In this document: in pieces, positions 1-53,894 of the stretch
Numbering within the stretch: position 1 is the stretch's first letter
How the letters are laid out: each line of letters opens with the position of its first letter
Assembly: GCA_947623455.1 (NCBI GenBank)
Contig: OX392528.1
Location: forward strand, 53,710,322-53,774,321
Length of the DNA stretch: 64,000 bases
Source of the DNA: Mimachlamys varia
Taxonomy: Eukaryota; Mollusca; Bivalvia; Pectinida; Pectinidae
Reading direction: 5' to 3'
Program-made: the position numbers and the translations under genes
The notes under the pieces: model-generated
Seen by the model: the letters and a program-made list of their open reading frames with translations, nothing else
Told to the model about the DNA's origin: nothing
The model's database searches: none

Positions 1-429
1 TTTTAAGGGAGTTACATCCCTTTGTGTGAAATAACTTTTTGGAGATATTTTTGAGAAAATTCCTGTTTCTGTAAGTTGACCGTCAAGTTCAATAAAAGAA
101 TACAAACTTACAGCATCTAGTTTAAGAAATGATTGTTAAAATGACACATCTATTCATTGCTGTCAACGTCTGTGTTGTTTAGAAATTTAATTGATGGCAA
201 GGGACGAGTGTTGCATACTACTGTAAGCTTGTTTAGATAATATGTTTTACAAAAGTTGTTCTCAAGGCTTTCTCAAGATACTCATATTGACAACTCTTGT
301 TAATTAGTTTATCACACTACCAGCAGGTGCTATACCAAAACATGTTAGATAAAGAATACAGGTGCTCTTAATTATCTGTTATCTATTAACACATATAGGT
401 GTCGAGAAGACAGGTGCTCTTTTTTGTGA

Positions 430-984
430 AAATTAATACCTTGTGAATTTTTTTCTTCAAGTGTCATCTTTTGAAATACTAAAAGGCCTGGAGACTGTAA
501 TGATGTTTGATTGGTAGCTTCCTTGGAAGGAGCTGAACAAAGATTGCTAAATAAATTATTTTGACCTACTTTCGAGGTCAGACAGGGCATGCAAATATGT
601 CAAAAATCACCAAACAACTTCTTCTGAAATACCGAAAGGCCTATTGACATAATATTTGGCTGGTTCTTTCTTTGGAAGGAGCCAAACAAAGTTTGCGAAA
701 TAGAAAAAGTTTTACATACTTTAAAGGTCACAAAGGTCAAATATGTCAAAACATTCAAATAACTTCTAAAAATATACAGCAAGGCCTAAAAGCATGATTA
801 TTGACTGTTGAAAAAATCTCTTTGGCCTCCCTTCAAGGTCGCAGTTGTCGAATATGTTTAAATCTTTAAAATCCTAATTTGTTCTTTTTAATGACCTAGA
901 GCCACAGATTTTAAACCACTTTTAAGATAACAAGTTAAAGATTAATGCCAGGTGAGCAATACAGGTCCACCTGGCCTCTTGTTT
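430..984 (+). mobile_element. Pearl-like element, head not recognised
   Basis: Degenerate tandem copies of a core (aacttcttctgaaatacc, aaggccta, ggaagga, aaggtcaaatatgtcaaaac) end in a tail CAGGTGAGCAATACAGG, then CCTGGCCTCTTGTTT. The same core and tail family recurs at 45529-48644 and 49160-49742. Confidence 0.7.
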
Positions 985-1312
985 ATAACTGTGGTAACAT
1001 AATAATGTTGTATTGAATGCGTTGAATGTTGGTTATGAGAGCTTGGAGTATGACTTCAGTACATGATCATGAAAAAGAACTGGAGGCCTAAGTTGCCGAA
1101 ATTTGAATGGAAAATTAAAAATGATTTGCTTTTAAATTAGATGCTTTCACAATCATTAACCATAATCTGACGAAATAAGATAAAGAAGTAACACATAAAT
1201 AACTTGAGTATATTTAGGCCAATATGTGACACCAGGGTCTTATTGTCATTTACCCAATATGCTGTGCATTCGGAAAAATTAAAAAGTGAGCTAGGTGAGG
1301 AGGGCATATAAC

Positions 1313-1770
1313 ATGTTTAGAAACATTTCTTGTCAATGTTAAACAAACATTTCTTGTCCATGTTTAGCAAACATTTCTCGTCCATGTTTACAAATATTTC
1401 TTGTCCATGTTTACGCACCTGACCCTGATATGTTTTTTACATACCTGACACTTCCACTTCTACATTAGTTTAGACATTTTAGATTCCCACCTTTTGGCCC
1501 TTAGCAACACTGAAGAGTCTCAGTAGGACAATACAGCTGTATGATGCAGTTTGATTTATTTTTTCGGCATACTGTATCTATTACTAAATTTAAAAGGTGC
1601 AGCATATGTGTGTGCTACCTCATCTTTTCTTGTCCATATTTAACAAACATTTCTCGCCAATGTTTAACAAACATTTCTCATTCATGTTTAACAAACATGT
1701 CTCGTCCGTGTTAAACAAACATTTCTCATCAGTGTTTAACATACATTTCTCGTCCATGTTTAATAAACAG
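1313..1770 (+). repeat. 24-bp minisatellite in two blocks
   Basis: Unit AACATTTCTCGTCCATGTTT plus AACA. Blocks lie at about 1313-1410 (four or five copies) and 1626-1770 (six copies), with about 215 bp of unrelated sequence between. The second block abuts the first visible EPRS1 exon at 1771. Confidence 0.85.
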
Positions 1771-44064
<42,294 letters not shown>

Positions 44065-44463
44065 GCAAAGAGACATTATCCTAACATTAGCATCCCAGCT
44101 GTATAAGACTGACTGAATTATTAAATCATTTGAACAGCTGTTCTGACTTCAACCAACTTATTGGATTATAAAGTCACCTAATGGATATACTTACCAGAAT
44201 TCAAACACTTAAAATACTTTGAGAAATCAGAAAGTGTAATACTTTGAGAAATCAAAAAGTTGAAATAAGAGCTATTTTGAACCGCCATGGTTGTGGATGC
44301 CGAGAATTCACTCGAGTGTGAATTGAACAGGAGCTAACTTGATTCTTTGCCATTTTCAAGTACGAGAATAAGAATTCATTGTTATTTGCAAAAACATTTT
44401 GCAATTTTCTTACACTGTAATTACAGACGATTCAAGGTCCAAAGGACTTTGAATTTTATTTAT

Positions 44464-44469
44464 AATAAA
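44464..44469 (+). terminator. EPRS1: EPRS1 polyadenylation signal AATAAA
   Basis: A canonical AATAAA lies 400 bases after the EPRS1 stop codon. The 3' UTR would therefore be about 44065 to 44490. No other feature competes in this stretch. Confidence 0.75.
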
Positions 44470-44613
44470 CAATTCAATGCAATGTATACACTGTATTGTT
44501 ATGCTTTATAGCTCACACACCAGTCCTGCACTTATGCATGGTGCATCATTTGTCTGTTAAATTTTCCTTTAAAATGTGTTACTGCAAATAGTCCTGAACA
44601 CATCTTTATTTTC

Positions 44614-44802
44614 TATTCCATAATTCACCACCTAGAGGAGGTGGCAGGTGCCTGTAATAATACATCATGGGTGGTAGGGTTGAAACCAAACATGCCTACC
44701 GTTCCTTTTGTTAAATCACTTTTGATATTTGTTGGGTGGTGGGGTCTCTGAAAAGTGCCTCCCGTTCTTCCCATATACCTGTAGTTAATTCTGGAACAGC
44801 CT
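44614..44802 (-). mobile_element. Short MITE, AGGGCTGTTCC family (copy 3)
   Basis: Minus-strand copy beginning AGGCTGTTCCAGAATTAAC (right end) and ending AATTATGGAATAG (left end). Lies about 120 bp past the EPRS1 poly(A) signal. Confidence 0.7.
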
Positions 44803-44979
44803 TCAGCGAGTTTAAATAAAATTTACTCTGGAGTATCCTTGGGCCATTAAGATGAATGGTGGATGTGCCTCCTTTGATAAGGGGCATGCCCAATGGGGGG
44901 AAGTTCAGCAATTGCATTAAAATCCTTCTATACGAATATATAGAATTTTTATACCTAGTTTGACGGATGGGTCTGACCT

Positions 44980-45297
44980 GGCATCTTCAATATCAAGGGG
45001 TTACGCTCACATAACCCTCTCTTCACCTCTGGAATATATAATGACAAAACTGAAGGCTCCATGTTAGTTGATCAGGCAAGAAGACCTTTAAATGTACTTC
45101 AAAAATCTCGTGGTCATATAATGGGAAAAATTGACAAGCTTTGAAGTTGGTTGCGGCTCCTTAGTAATCTTCAAAAGACAGACATCAGCCTTGCGATTGG
45201 TCAGTTTTTTTCCCCGAGTTCCCGAGTGTGCCTTCAGTTTTGCCATGACATATTCCAGAGGTGAAGAGAGCGTATTACACCTGGATATTGAGGATGA
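44980..45297. mobile_element. Inverted-repeat (foldback) element downstream of EPRS1
   Basis: Left arm about 44980-45058 (CTTCAATATC, CTCTCTTCACCTCTGGAATA, CAAAACTGAAGGC) is matched inversely by 45229-45297 (GCCTTCAGTTTTG, TATTCCAGAGGTGAAGAGAG, GGATATTGAGGATG). The loop is about 170 bp. No target duplication was found. Confidence 0.75.
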
Positions 45298-46378
45298 CCC
45301 CGGGTAAAATAATCTTGAGTGTCTGCCCCATGGGATGGGATCCTCCAAAAGGGGCAATATAGCATTAACCATGGTGAGCTTATATCGTACCCGCCAACTT
45401 TTCCTCTTCTTCCTCAGGAATGCCAGGATATTGTCCAATTTAGTATGAAGCATCCTTGGGTGAAGGGGAATCAATTTTGTATGAACCGTTGGTTAATTAA
45501 AGGCAAGTATAGTATCAGTAATCTTATTAGCTCACCTGGCCCGAAGGGCCAAGCGAGCTTATGTGATGGTGCGGCGTCCATCAACTTTTTCCTTTAAACA
45601 ACTTCTTCTAAAATACTGAAAGGCCTAGTAACATGAAATTTGGCTGGTAGATTTATTGGAAGGAGTTGAACAAAGTTCGTGAAACAAAATCTTTATAATT
45701 TCAAGGTCACAGAGGTCAAAAATGTCAAAACCTTCTAACAACTTCTTCTAAAATACCGTCAGGCATAGAGACCTCATATTTTACTGGTAGCTTCCTTGGA
45801 TAGAGCCGAATAAAGTTTGCGAAAAGAAACGACTTTGACCCATATTCAAGGTCGAAGGGGTTAAATCTATTTTAACTTTTAAACGACTTCTTTTAATAAA
45901 CCAAACTCCCTAGAAGTATGATATTTGGCTGAAAGGTTCCTTGGATGAAACCAAAGTTTTCAAAAAGAAATTACCTTGACCTATATTCAAGGTCACAGGG
46001 GTCAAATCTGGTAAATCATTTAAAGGACTTCTTCTGAAATACCAAATGCCCTAGAGGCATGATATTTGACTGATAGGTTCCTTGGATGAAGCATGGCAAA
46101 GTTTGCGAAAAGAAATTACTGTGACGTATATTCAAGGTCACAGGGGTCAAATCTGTTAAAATATTTAAACGACTTCTGATTAACACAAAGCCATAGAAGC
46201 ATGATATTTTTTTTTTTATATTTGTTTTATTTTTCATGAATTTTACATAGATATACAATTACATTTGACATAACACACACACACACACTTCCACACCTAC
46301 ACATTCTCATCAACAACATCATGACAACTATGGATAATCATTGTCTGCATAACATCGTTATTTCTAATTATATACTAT

Positions 46379-46379
<1 letters not shown>

Positions 46380-46417
<38 letters not shown>

Positions 46418-46800
46418 TCATCATAATAGCATCAATACATTAAATACAATACCGGTACATAAATATCATCATCATCATCCTCATCATCCTCATTCTTATC
46501 ATAATCATCATCAATGCATCACACTCATTATCATCATCATCATCATCATCATTTTCCCATTATCGAGTACATCATTACTAAGTACATCAATACATCAAAT
46601 ACAATAAATAAGGATAATTATCATCATCATCATCATCATCATCAAAGCATCTTTCTCATCACCATCATCATAATCATCATTACTCATCATCATCCTCATC
46701 CTCACTATCAATGCATCAAGCATATCATCGTCCTCATCATCATAATATCATCGTCATCATTATCATTCTCATACCACTATCATCATGATATTTCTACATC
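46380..46800 (+). repeat. ATC/CAT microsatellite-rich stretch
   Basis: Long CATCAT runs, interrupted by short unique pieces, belong to the 3' UTR of the minus-strand LINE. They create a spurious His-rich frame at 46514-46804. Confidence 0.9.
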
Positions 46801-46869
46801 TTAAATCTCAGTCACACTCTTACATACTCACTCTTGCACATACAATTTTACAACATGAATACATACATA

Positions 46870-47005
46870 AACACACACACACAAAAACAAAACACACAAC
46901 GAGCTGCGGAGAGAGAGAGAGCGTGAGAGAGAGAGAGAGAGAAAAAGAGGGAGAGAATAAGAGAGGGAAAGAGAGAACAGGGGAGGGAATAGAGGAAAAA
47001 GTGAG
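46870..47005 (+). repeat. CA and GA microsatellites
   Basis: A CA run at about 46873-46902 and a GA run at about 46911-47005, within the 3' UTR of the minus-strand LINE. Confidence 0.9.
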
Positions 47006-49159
47006 TTGAATATCGACAACTATCAATCATTATGCTAGTATCAAGGAAAAGGTAACAGAGAAGGAAGACAGAGGAAGGGAAGTAATCCATGGGATGATCA
47101 GTAGTACTTATCGATACTGTACAAATTAGCCAGCAATGGCACTGTCAAGATGTAAATTTATAAATTTCATGTAACAATAGAATGAAATATTGAGTTTGAT
47201 CAGATTTTCCCATTTTCTCCATTCATTAGTGAATTTCAGTCTAAATGTGTCACTTTTGCTGTTTGAAATATATTTTTGAACTGTATAGTGGGTTTGTATG
47301 TTTTTAACAAGTGCATTAATATTCAAAAAACTATGTAAACATCGTGTTTTGTATATGTAATGTTTAACTATTAAAATGATTTCATTGTCAACTCTGAAAC
47401 TGGGGCTATTTCTATTTGTTAGTCCAAACAAAAAGGATTGTTTGTTAGCAGAAAATGGTATAAATAATGCATCTGTAAGTGTCTCTAAAACTTGCAGAAG
47501 ATTTTGGACTTCTTGACATTCCCAAAGAAGATGAGTTATTGTTTCTCTTTCACAATTACATAAATTACATAACGGACTGGTAACTAATTTTGCTTTAAAA
47601 AGTCTGGAATTGGTAGTAAGAATGTGATGAGATATTCTGTATTGAAGCCACTGAAGTTTAGTATTATCTTTTATCTGGAATGGCATTTTGTAATAAATTG
47701 ACCAGTCTTTCTTAGTAAGTTCAAACTGTTCCCCCCACTTGGCTATACCAGTTGGCTCTCTTAGACTTTGATTCAAAATATGATAAAAATCTTTTGATCC
47801 TTTAAAATGTTTTAAAAATATCTGTATATGTAAAGGAATAATTGGTCGCACTATGGTAGTCTCTAAAGTCTGTTGATGTGATATGAAACTTTTTACTGAA
47901 GATATTATCCCTTTGTATTTAAGAAAATTAGTTGTCACATTATATGCCTGCAAAAAATCTTCAAAAATGAGAAAAGTATCAAAGTTATCAAGAAGCATGA
48001 TATTTGGCTGAAAGGTTTCTTGGAAGAAGCCCGACAAAGTTTACGAAAAGAAATGACCTTGACCTATATTCAAGGTCACAGGGGTCAAATCTGTTAAAAC
48101 ATTTAAACAACTTCTTCTGATTAACCATAAGGTGAAGAGACATTATATTTGGCTGGTAGTTTCCTTGGATGAAGCATTATATAGTTTGCAAAAAGAAATT
48201 ACCTTGACCTATATTCAAGGTCACAAGGGTCAAATCTGTTAAAACCTTCAAACGACTTCTTCTGAAATACCAAAAGCTGTAGAAGCATGATATTTGGCTG
48301 ACAGATTCCTTGGATGAAGCCTAACAGAGTTTTGCAAAAAGAAATGACTTTGACCTATATTCAAGGTCACAGGGGTCAAATCTGTTAAAAGCTTTGAGCA
48401 ACTTCTTCTGATTAACCAAAATGCCTAGAGACATTATATTTAGCTGGTAGTGTCCTGGTATGAAGCCAAATAAAATTTGAAAATGAAAATGATGTTGTCT
48501 TACAAGGTCACAGGGGAAAACTATGTTTTAAATCTTAACAGGTTCTTCTAAATGTCTAACAGTTAAAGATTTTAGGGTTACACTTTAATATAAGTCAGAG
48601 ATTGATACCAGGTGAGCGATGCAGGCCCATTGGGCCTCTTGTTTAGAATTCACCTTCTGAAGGAATAACAGGATATTGCCTAACTTTGGAATATAGACCT
48701 TGGTGAAGGTAAAATGTGGGTTAAGTATAAATAATTTAAGTTTTAAAAAGTTTCAGTGTTGAAGATACTGAAACTGAGTGTTCGTGTACCCGTAATGTAT
48801 TGTAATGATGCTACTCTGCATGTTCATGTGGACCTTTAGGTTAATTAAAATGGCAGTTTAACTTCACATGGTGTTATGAGTAGCGCACAGGTTCAATCTG
48901 GAATAATCTCTACAGTGACAAACTTGACCGTGTGTGCAATACATTACATTGAAGTCGCTCAGACATTCACCTCTAATTCAACAGTAAATTTTATGAGGAT
49001 TTCTTTAGTAATGTTTTAAACATATATTGATGGAACATAAGAAACACCTGCATATTTTTTCACAAAAGTGGTATTTAGGTCACTACCAAACCTCCACCTC
49101 CAAGTCAATGTTGAAATTGCCTTAGTTAATTTCTCTATACATGAAAGAGAAACATGTTA

Positions 49160-49742
49160 AGCTCACCTTCATCTGGCACGAAAGGCCATTAAATTAAGTT
49201 GCTTCTGAAATGGTGTGGTGTCCGTCAACTTTTCCTTTAAACGACTTCTGGTGAAATACCGAAAGGCCTATAATAGCGACATGAATTTTGGAAGATAGCT
49301 GTCTTGGAAGGAGCTGAACAAAGCTTGCGAAAAAAATCACTTTGACCTTTCAAGGTCACAGGGGTAAAATATGTCAAAACCTTCAAAAGACCTCCTCTGA
49401 AATACTGTCAGGCATAATTATAGACCTTATATTTGACTGGTAAATGCACCTTCCTTGGAAGAAGCCAAACAAAGTTTGCGAAAAGAAATTTACTTGACCC
49501 ATATTCCAGGGTACAGGGATCAAACCTTTCAATCAGTTCTCCTGTATTTGGCCAAAAGGTTCCTTGGATGAAGCTGACAAAGTTTGCGAAAAGAAATGAC
49601 CATGTCTTACTTTCATAAAACAGGTTTAAATCTTAACATGTTCTTCTGAATGTCTTACAGCAATATATTTTAAGTGACTTAAGGGTTACAAGTAAGATAT
49701 TGAAACCAGGTGGGCGATGCAGGCCCATTTGGCCTCTTGTTT
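49160..49742 (+). mobile_element. Pearl-like element, CTCACCTGG family, degenerate short copy
   Basis: Starts AGCTCACCTTCATCTGGC, continues with gtggtgtccgtcaacttttc and about three core copies of the 45529-48644 type. Ends CCAGGTGGGCGATGCAGG, then GGCCTCTTGTTT. Confidence 0.8.
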
Positions 49743-50466
49743 GTTTCAAAATTGGCACTATCGGTACTTGTAGGCCCATCAGCGACAGAGTATATGGTTA
49801 CCCTGCAATATCCGAAATATTTCTGCTTTCATCGATGACACTTTCGGTTGGTACAAGTTTTACAGACATACTCTTCAATATTTGTTTATATTTCATATTT
49901 CAAGTTTGGTTCTTGTTCACTTTTAACCGAAGCATTTCCAAAACTTGCCTTTGTGCATTAGGAAAAAGATCTTTGTTTTTATGAACCATCTCATCTCATT
50001 AGCCAAGATATGGTATTAGATTGACACTAAATCACCTTTGAAACATAGCATGAAGATTCACCTGACCATTAAATGTTGGACTTTGTACTTGTACAAGCCT
50101 GCGAGATGTCTGCGCTGTATTCCTCAGGACATTACCAGGTAGCGTGTTAAAGACTTAATAGCATATGCTTGCTGAACAGTTTCTGTAAAAGGTGCATGAC
50201 GCCTACATGTTTGAAGTTGTTTATATTCTTCTGGGGAAACCTGTCTACACTGTTGGTATCATTGCTAAGGATGTAACTTGCTTTTGAGATGTAATTTGAT
50301 AAGGTTTTTGTAAATTTTGCCAAAACATAAGAAAATATTGAAGTTTCAGGAGGGAAAAATAAGCTCATGTTACACAAAACTATCATGCCATTATTCTCGT
50401 GTCAATTGCATGCAATAGGGAACCCTAGTAAATTACCCATGTCAAAAGCAAGGTCCATGCTTAGGA

Positions 50467-50615
50467 CTATTCCATAATTGTGTGGGGAGGTGGGAGGTAA
50501 AGACCATCTGCCTACCATTCTTTATATCAAATCACTTTTTTTATTTTTAATGGGCTGTGGGGGTCTCTGAAAGTACCTCTGGGCCCTCCAATATATTTAA
50601 TTCTGGAACAGCCCT
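50467..50615 (-). mobile_element. Short MITE, AGGGCTGTTCC family (copy 4)
   Basis: Minus-strand copy beginning AAGGGCTGTTCCAGAATTAA and ending CAATTATGGAATAGT. It is shorter than the others by an internal deletion and lies downstream of RPS29. Confidence 0.7.
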
Positions 50616-50898
50616 TAGCAATAATACATACCAACAATCTATGAAGTTACATTAGATTCTGCTCGACTGTCTCAAAGTAAAGATTATGAGGCATGTAAAA
50701 ATATCACATATTCGAATTGCCAAATTTGATTAACCTTTCAATTCTTAAGAATTTAATAGACAGCTGCTGGACAAGTCAGGATGAGCTCCTGGACACATGT
50801 CTCAAGCATAGGAAACCTTGTACTTGAAATTTGTTTGATATTCAAATAACAAAGATCATAAAAAACCATTCCACTCCCGAGTTTAGAGGTAACAAGGA

Positions 50899-50904
50899 TT
50901 TATT
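50899..50904 (-). terminator. RPS29: RPS29 polyadenylation signal AATAAA
   Basis: On the minus strand AATAAA occurs about 125 bases after the RPS29 stop codon (forward strand reads TTTATT). This gives a short 3' UTR, as expected for a ribosomal protein gene. Confidence 0.8.
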
Positions 50905-51028
50905 AGATCTTTAGAGCAATGTCTCTGGCACACATTTCTTGGTTCCAGGCTAGATTTCATCTCTTGCATTCCTCTGTGGATTTTCCCCCATTTTTTTTCT
51001 CTCAGTCTTCGGAAAACTGGAATGGCAT

Positions 51029-53643
51029 TTAATCCAACTGCAAGGATAAAAACAAAGTATAAATGTTTCTGAATTTGGATCTTGACAATTTGTACAGGTA
51101 GGTAGGGTATTTTGTTTTACAAAATGCCATCTCAATATTCAAACAATGGATGCTGCAAGCCAATTGGTATCATAACTACTGGTATGTCGAAAAATATTGT
51201 CAGCTATTATTTTTATTCACTGTTTTGGCTTCCCCCAAATGGATACAGTCTAATTACACTTAGATTTTAAGTCATAATACATGACACCAACAGTTTTATA
51301 ATTATCATTATTTTTCAAATCCTCATATTCTTATTATAATTATATGCTGTCCTTCCAAAATTCAAATAATGTTACATTTAACAAAATATTTCATACCTTC
51401 TTGAAACCGATATCATCGGAGTATTCTCTGAAGCATCTTCTGCACATGTTCAGACCATATTTACGGATGATTCCGTGAGTGTTCTTGCAAACACGACTGA
51501 AATGAGAGAATAAAAAGTTATGTCATACATTGTTTCCAAGATTTATGCCAGGTCTATGGAGCGAAACATCTTCCACACACCATAAACTAAATCCTATTCT
51601 AGCAAGATATACCAGGTAGACGTAGCTGTCCAGACAATTCCATGAAAATTCAGAATTTTAAAGCAATGGAGATTTTCTGTTATGTTATTATGGTATTGAC
51701 AGAAGAGCAGAAGTACAATTTTGAACATAAAATGTTGTTACCAGTAACCATCAATCCAAAACTTAATATCAACAGGGTAATATTTTACTTGTAATTCATT
51801 TATTAAACATGTGCTATGAACAGGTAAGGCACACTATACCAATTTTAAACCTATAAAATCTCTAAAAACCTATCTGATAAAGGTCTTTTGAGCTATTTCT
51901 ATGGGATTTTATCTTCTAAGGAAAAAGACACAATCTGATTAAAATACAGATCCTCACTATTACTATCGTGTGTAAGATCGGACAGCGACCAGTAGAAGGT
52001 CATGTGCAGATGACCTTTGTATTCACCAATCAAATCGCTGCTTACCAGATTCTGAAAGTGAAAAGCTAATTTTGATTTGTTTAGCGGTCTCTATGCCAGG
52101 GTGCGTGTTCTATTTAGACATTATCTATTTGATTTGTAGTTTTTCGTTTGTCCGAAAAGAAATTACAACTGAAGGTAAAGAAATCAATACAAAATATACT
52201 AATCAAATTGTTATATAATGCCCTGAATGATTTTCTCTTCTTCGCTTCAATCCGCTGCCATTTTTGTTCATCTACAAAACACTGTTTACAAGGTGCATTT
52301 TGATTGGCTGTTCATTTCCTAGAGTAGATATGGAAATAATAAAGGTCATCTGCACATGACCTTCTACTGGTCGCTGTCAGATCCTACACACATTTCAATA
52401 CATTTGTTATGATAAACACTGCATTTTGCTTGTCCGGACTAGTGCTTGAAAACATTTAAGTCATCGACTGCAGTACATGTATATATTTTGCTGTCTTTTT
52501 CCTTAGAAAATAAAATCCCATAGATTTTATAGATTAGGGCTATAAATCTCAATTAATCATCGAGTCAGAACCATTCAGTGGATATAGCTATTTAGGTCTT
52601 ATAGATCAATCAGCAAAGTGTTCTGGACCTCATGGAGATCATTCCTAACTCCATGAAGACGGGACATGGCTTATTGATAGCTTTTCATCAGCAAGGTTTC
52701 ATTTTTTAACAATCATGCAATATCTATTTCATTTCAATTCAAAATATTTTATTATTGATACATTCAACAAATTAACAAGAAAAACAAAAGAATTAGTAAA
52801 CATCTGTATCAATAAATGGATTAGACAACAGGCTAAGCCTATATTAGTCTTTTCCAAACAAATAAAGCAATATCTATAATAACTATAATGAAATCTTTGT
52901 CAGGTTGAGCACTACGATACATATGGGTTATAATTCTGCTTTTGGTTAAAAAAAAAGTGAAATAAAAACACACAAAGTCCTTTTTAACTCTGATCAAAGA
53001 GTTGAAAAGAACTTTGTGTTATTTCACTTGTTACCAAGAGTAATAAAAAAATTACTGAAATGGGTAACTGGGTCCAAAATGGAGGATTCATTTCCCATAT
53101 GGATTGGATAATGCCCCGTCGGCACTTCAAGCTTTGCTCCAGTGATTAATATAGGGCCCCCTCTGACGACGCAACATATGAAACATTTCTCGCCATAAGT
53201 TAATCTTTACTAGGTTATCAAGCTAATCGAAGTTAACCAAAGAGTGAGATTACAACACACGCCACCCCCCCCCCCCCCTCCAGTTTAGTTTGAGACACTT
53301 TCTATAGCCTACGCTTAACCTTAAACAATTAGATTGTGCGGAACCATTTAACATCACTATCATCATTTTAATGAAATCTAGTGTTATCTTCTTTAATCGA
53401 CCTGTTACTGATCAAGTCTATTATCCACGTGCAAATTGGATTCCATTCCCTTACTACCAAGCAAGCAAATGTTTTCTCGAATTCTATTAAATTTAGACAT
53501 ACGAACACTGTTATTGATGCATAAGTTTGTGAATATGGCATTTATTGCCTGCTTAAAAATATGATGGAATAAATTTAATACCAGTAACGTGAGCCTGGCC
53601 CGAATTTTCTGGGATGCGCATTCCAAATGTTTGCGAAACCCAT
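51029..53643 (-). CDS. RPS29: 40S ribosomal protein S29 (uS14), three exons
   Basis: A structural zinc-binding protein of the 40S head. Minus-strand exons: 53643-53582 (start MGFANIW, then [11 protein letters not shown]), 51496-51397 ([20 protein letters not shown] onward) and 51037-51029 (Leu-Asp-stop). Splice sites are GT/AG; intron 1 splits the Cys21 codon and intron 2 falls after a Lys codon. The joined protein is exactly 56 residues, the standard RPS29 length, with zinc ligands Cys21, Cys24, Cys39 and Cys42. MGFA matches the arthropod-type start. Intron 1 is 2.1 kb and holds a large inverted-repeat element and a 75-nt hairpin. The reading frames are too short for ordinary ORF finding. 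The gene converges on EPRS1 and diverges from TTC19. Confidence 0.96.
51897..52525. mobile_element. Inverted-repeat (foldback) element in RPS29 intron 1
   Basis: Outer arms 51897-51930 (CTATGGGATTTTATCTTCTA, AGGAAAAAGACA) and 52492-52525 (inverse). Inner arms 51974-52020 and 52342-52385 carry GACAGCGACCAGTAGAAGGT and CATGTGCAGATGACCTTTGT and their inverse. No ORF. Boundaries approximate. Confidence 0.75.
52955..53029. repeat. 75-nt hairpin in RPS29 intron 1
   Basis: AAGTGAAATAAAAACACACA and AAGTCCTTTTTAACTCT pair with the inverse around a five-base GATCA loop region. There are only a few mismatches. The size resembles a pre-miRNA, but a tiny MITE is just as likely. Confidence 0.75.
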
Positions 53644-53894
53644 GATGGCGATTTCGGAAAAGAGAGCGCATGGGTCGGCCTCGCTCTGACATCGGAAACA
53701 GAAAGCGACACCTGGGCAAAAATCGTTTATCAGAAACATATTCATAAGGACTTAAAATAAATTATTGACAGATATTTTATGAAATATAACGGACAAGGTT
53801 ACATACAGTTTTTTATTAATAAGTTTAGATATATGATGCAATATATTGCAATAAAATACGAAAATATTCGGACAGCTTTTGCTATAAATCCAAG
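53644..53894. promoter_or_regulatory. Putative bidirectional promoter between RPS29 and TTC19
   Basis: The start codons of RPS29 (minus) and TTC19 (plus) are only about 250 bp apart and face away from each other. The space contains no repeat element, and its RPS29 side is more CpG-rich than the surrounding AT-rich DNA. No TATA box is placed convincingly. Shared promoter function is inferred from the geometry. Confidence 0.6.
53656..53666 (-). promoter_or_regulatory. RPS29: Putative 5'TOP pyrimidine tract of RPS29
   Basis: Thirteen bases upstream of the RPS29 ATG the minus strand reads CTCTCTTTTCC. An uninterrupted pyrimidine run beginning with C at the mRNA 5' end is the TOP element that ties ribosomal protein mRNAs to mTOR/LARP1 translational control. 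The cap site itself is inferred, not seen. Confidence 0.6.

Larger units (their letters stand above)
1..1770 (+). other. EPRS1: EPRS1 intron sequence (5' side of window)
   Basis: No exon was found here. It holds a Pearl-like core and tail (about 430-984) and a 24-bp minisatellite in two blocks (about 1313-1410 and 1626-1770). The rest is unremarkable AT-rich DNA. Confidence 0.6.
46210..47990 (-). mobile_element. 5'-truncated L1/Tx1-like LINE with 15-bp target duplication
   Basis: The minus strand codes about 288 residues of ORF2 C-terminus (from about 47990 to the stop at 47126). They include WSIYYKMPFQIKDNTKLQWL, an LYRIS-type helix and a zinc-knuckle-like CNLCNCERETITHLLWEC. About 780 bp of 3' UTR follows, with CA, GA and ATG microsatellites, ending in an A-rich tail at 46210-46220 (T run on plus). 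The 15-bp repeat AGAAGCATGATATTT flanks it at 46195-46209 and 47991-48005. The upstream Met on this frame belongs to the host repeat, not to the LINE. Truncated on insertion and not autonomous. Confidence 0.88.
45529..48644 (+). mobile_element. Pearl-like element, CTCACCTGG family, carrying a nested LINE
   Basis: Head AGCTCACCTGGCCCGAAGGG and CCAAGCGAGCTTATG. Core repeats of about 145 bp (cttcttctgaaataccaaa, gcatgatatttggctgatag, ttccttggatgaagc, tattcaaggtcacaggggtc) flank a LINE at 46210-47990. Tail CCAGGTGAGCG, end TGGGCCTCTTGTTT. The microsatellite section is short in this copy. Confidence 0.87.
44490..50884. other. Intergenic region between convergent EPRS1 and RPS29
   Basis: No host gene found. 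It holds a short MITE, a foldback, two Pearl-like elements and a LINE, listed separately. Stretches 48645-49159 and 49743-50460 show nothing I can identify. Confidence 0.7.

Noticed and set aside
46514..46804. 96-codon His-rich open frame
   Set aside because: Produced by CAT/ATC microsatellites in the 3' UTR of the minus-strand LINE; no initiation context or domain.
51038..51396. Intronic snoRNA in RPS29 intron 2, a common host
   Set aside because: I found no convincing paired C/D boxes or H/ACA tail on the minus strand; needs a covariance-model search.
53405..53719. 104-codon minus frame starting MPRCRFLFP
   Set aside because: Overlaps RPS29 exon 1 in another frame and reads into the intron; the real frame is MGFANIW from 53643.
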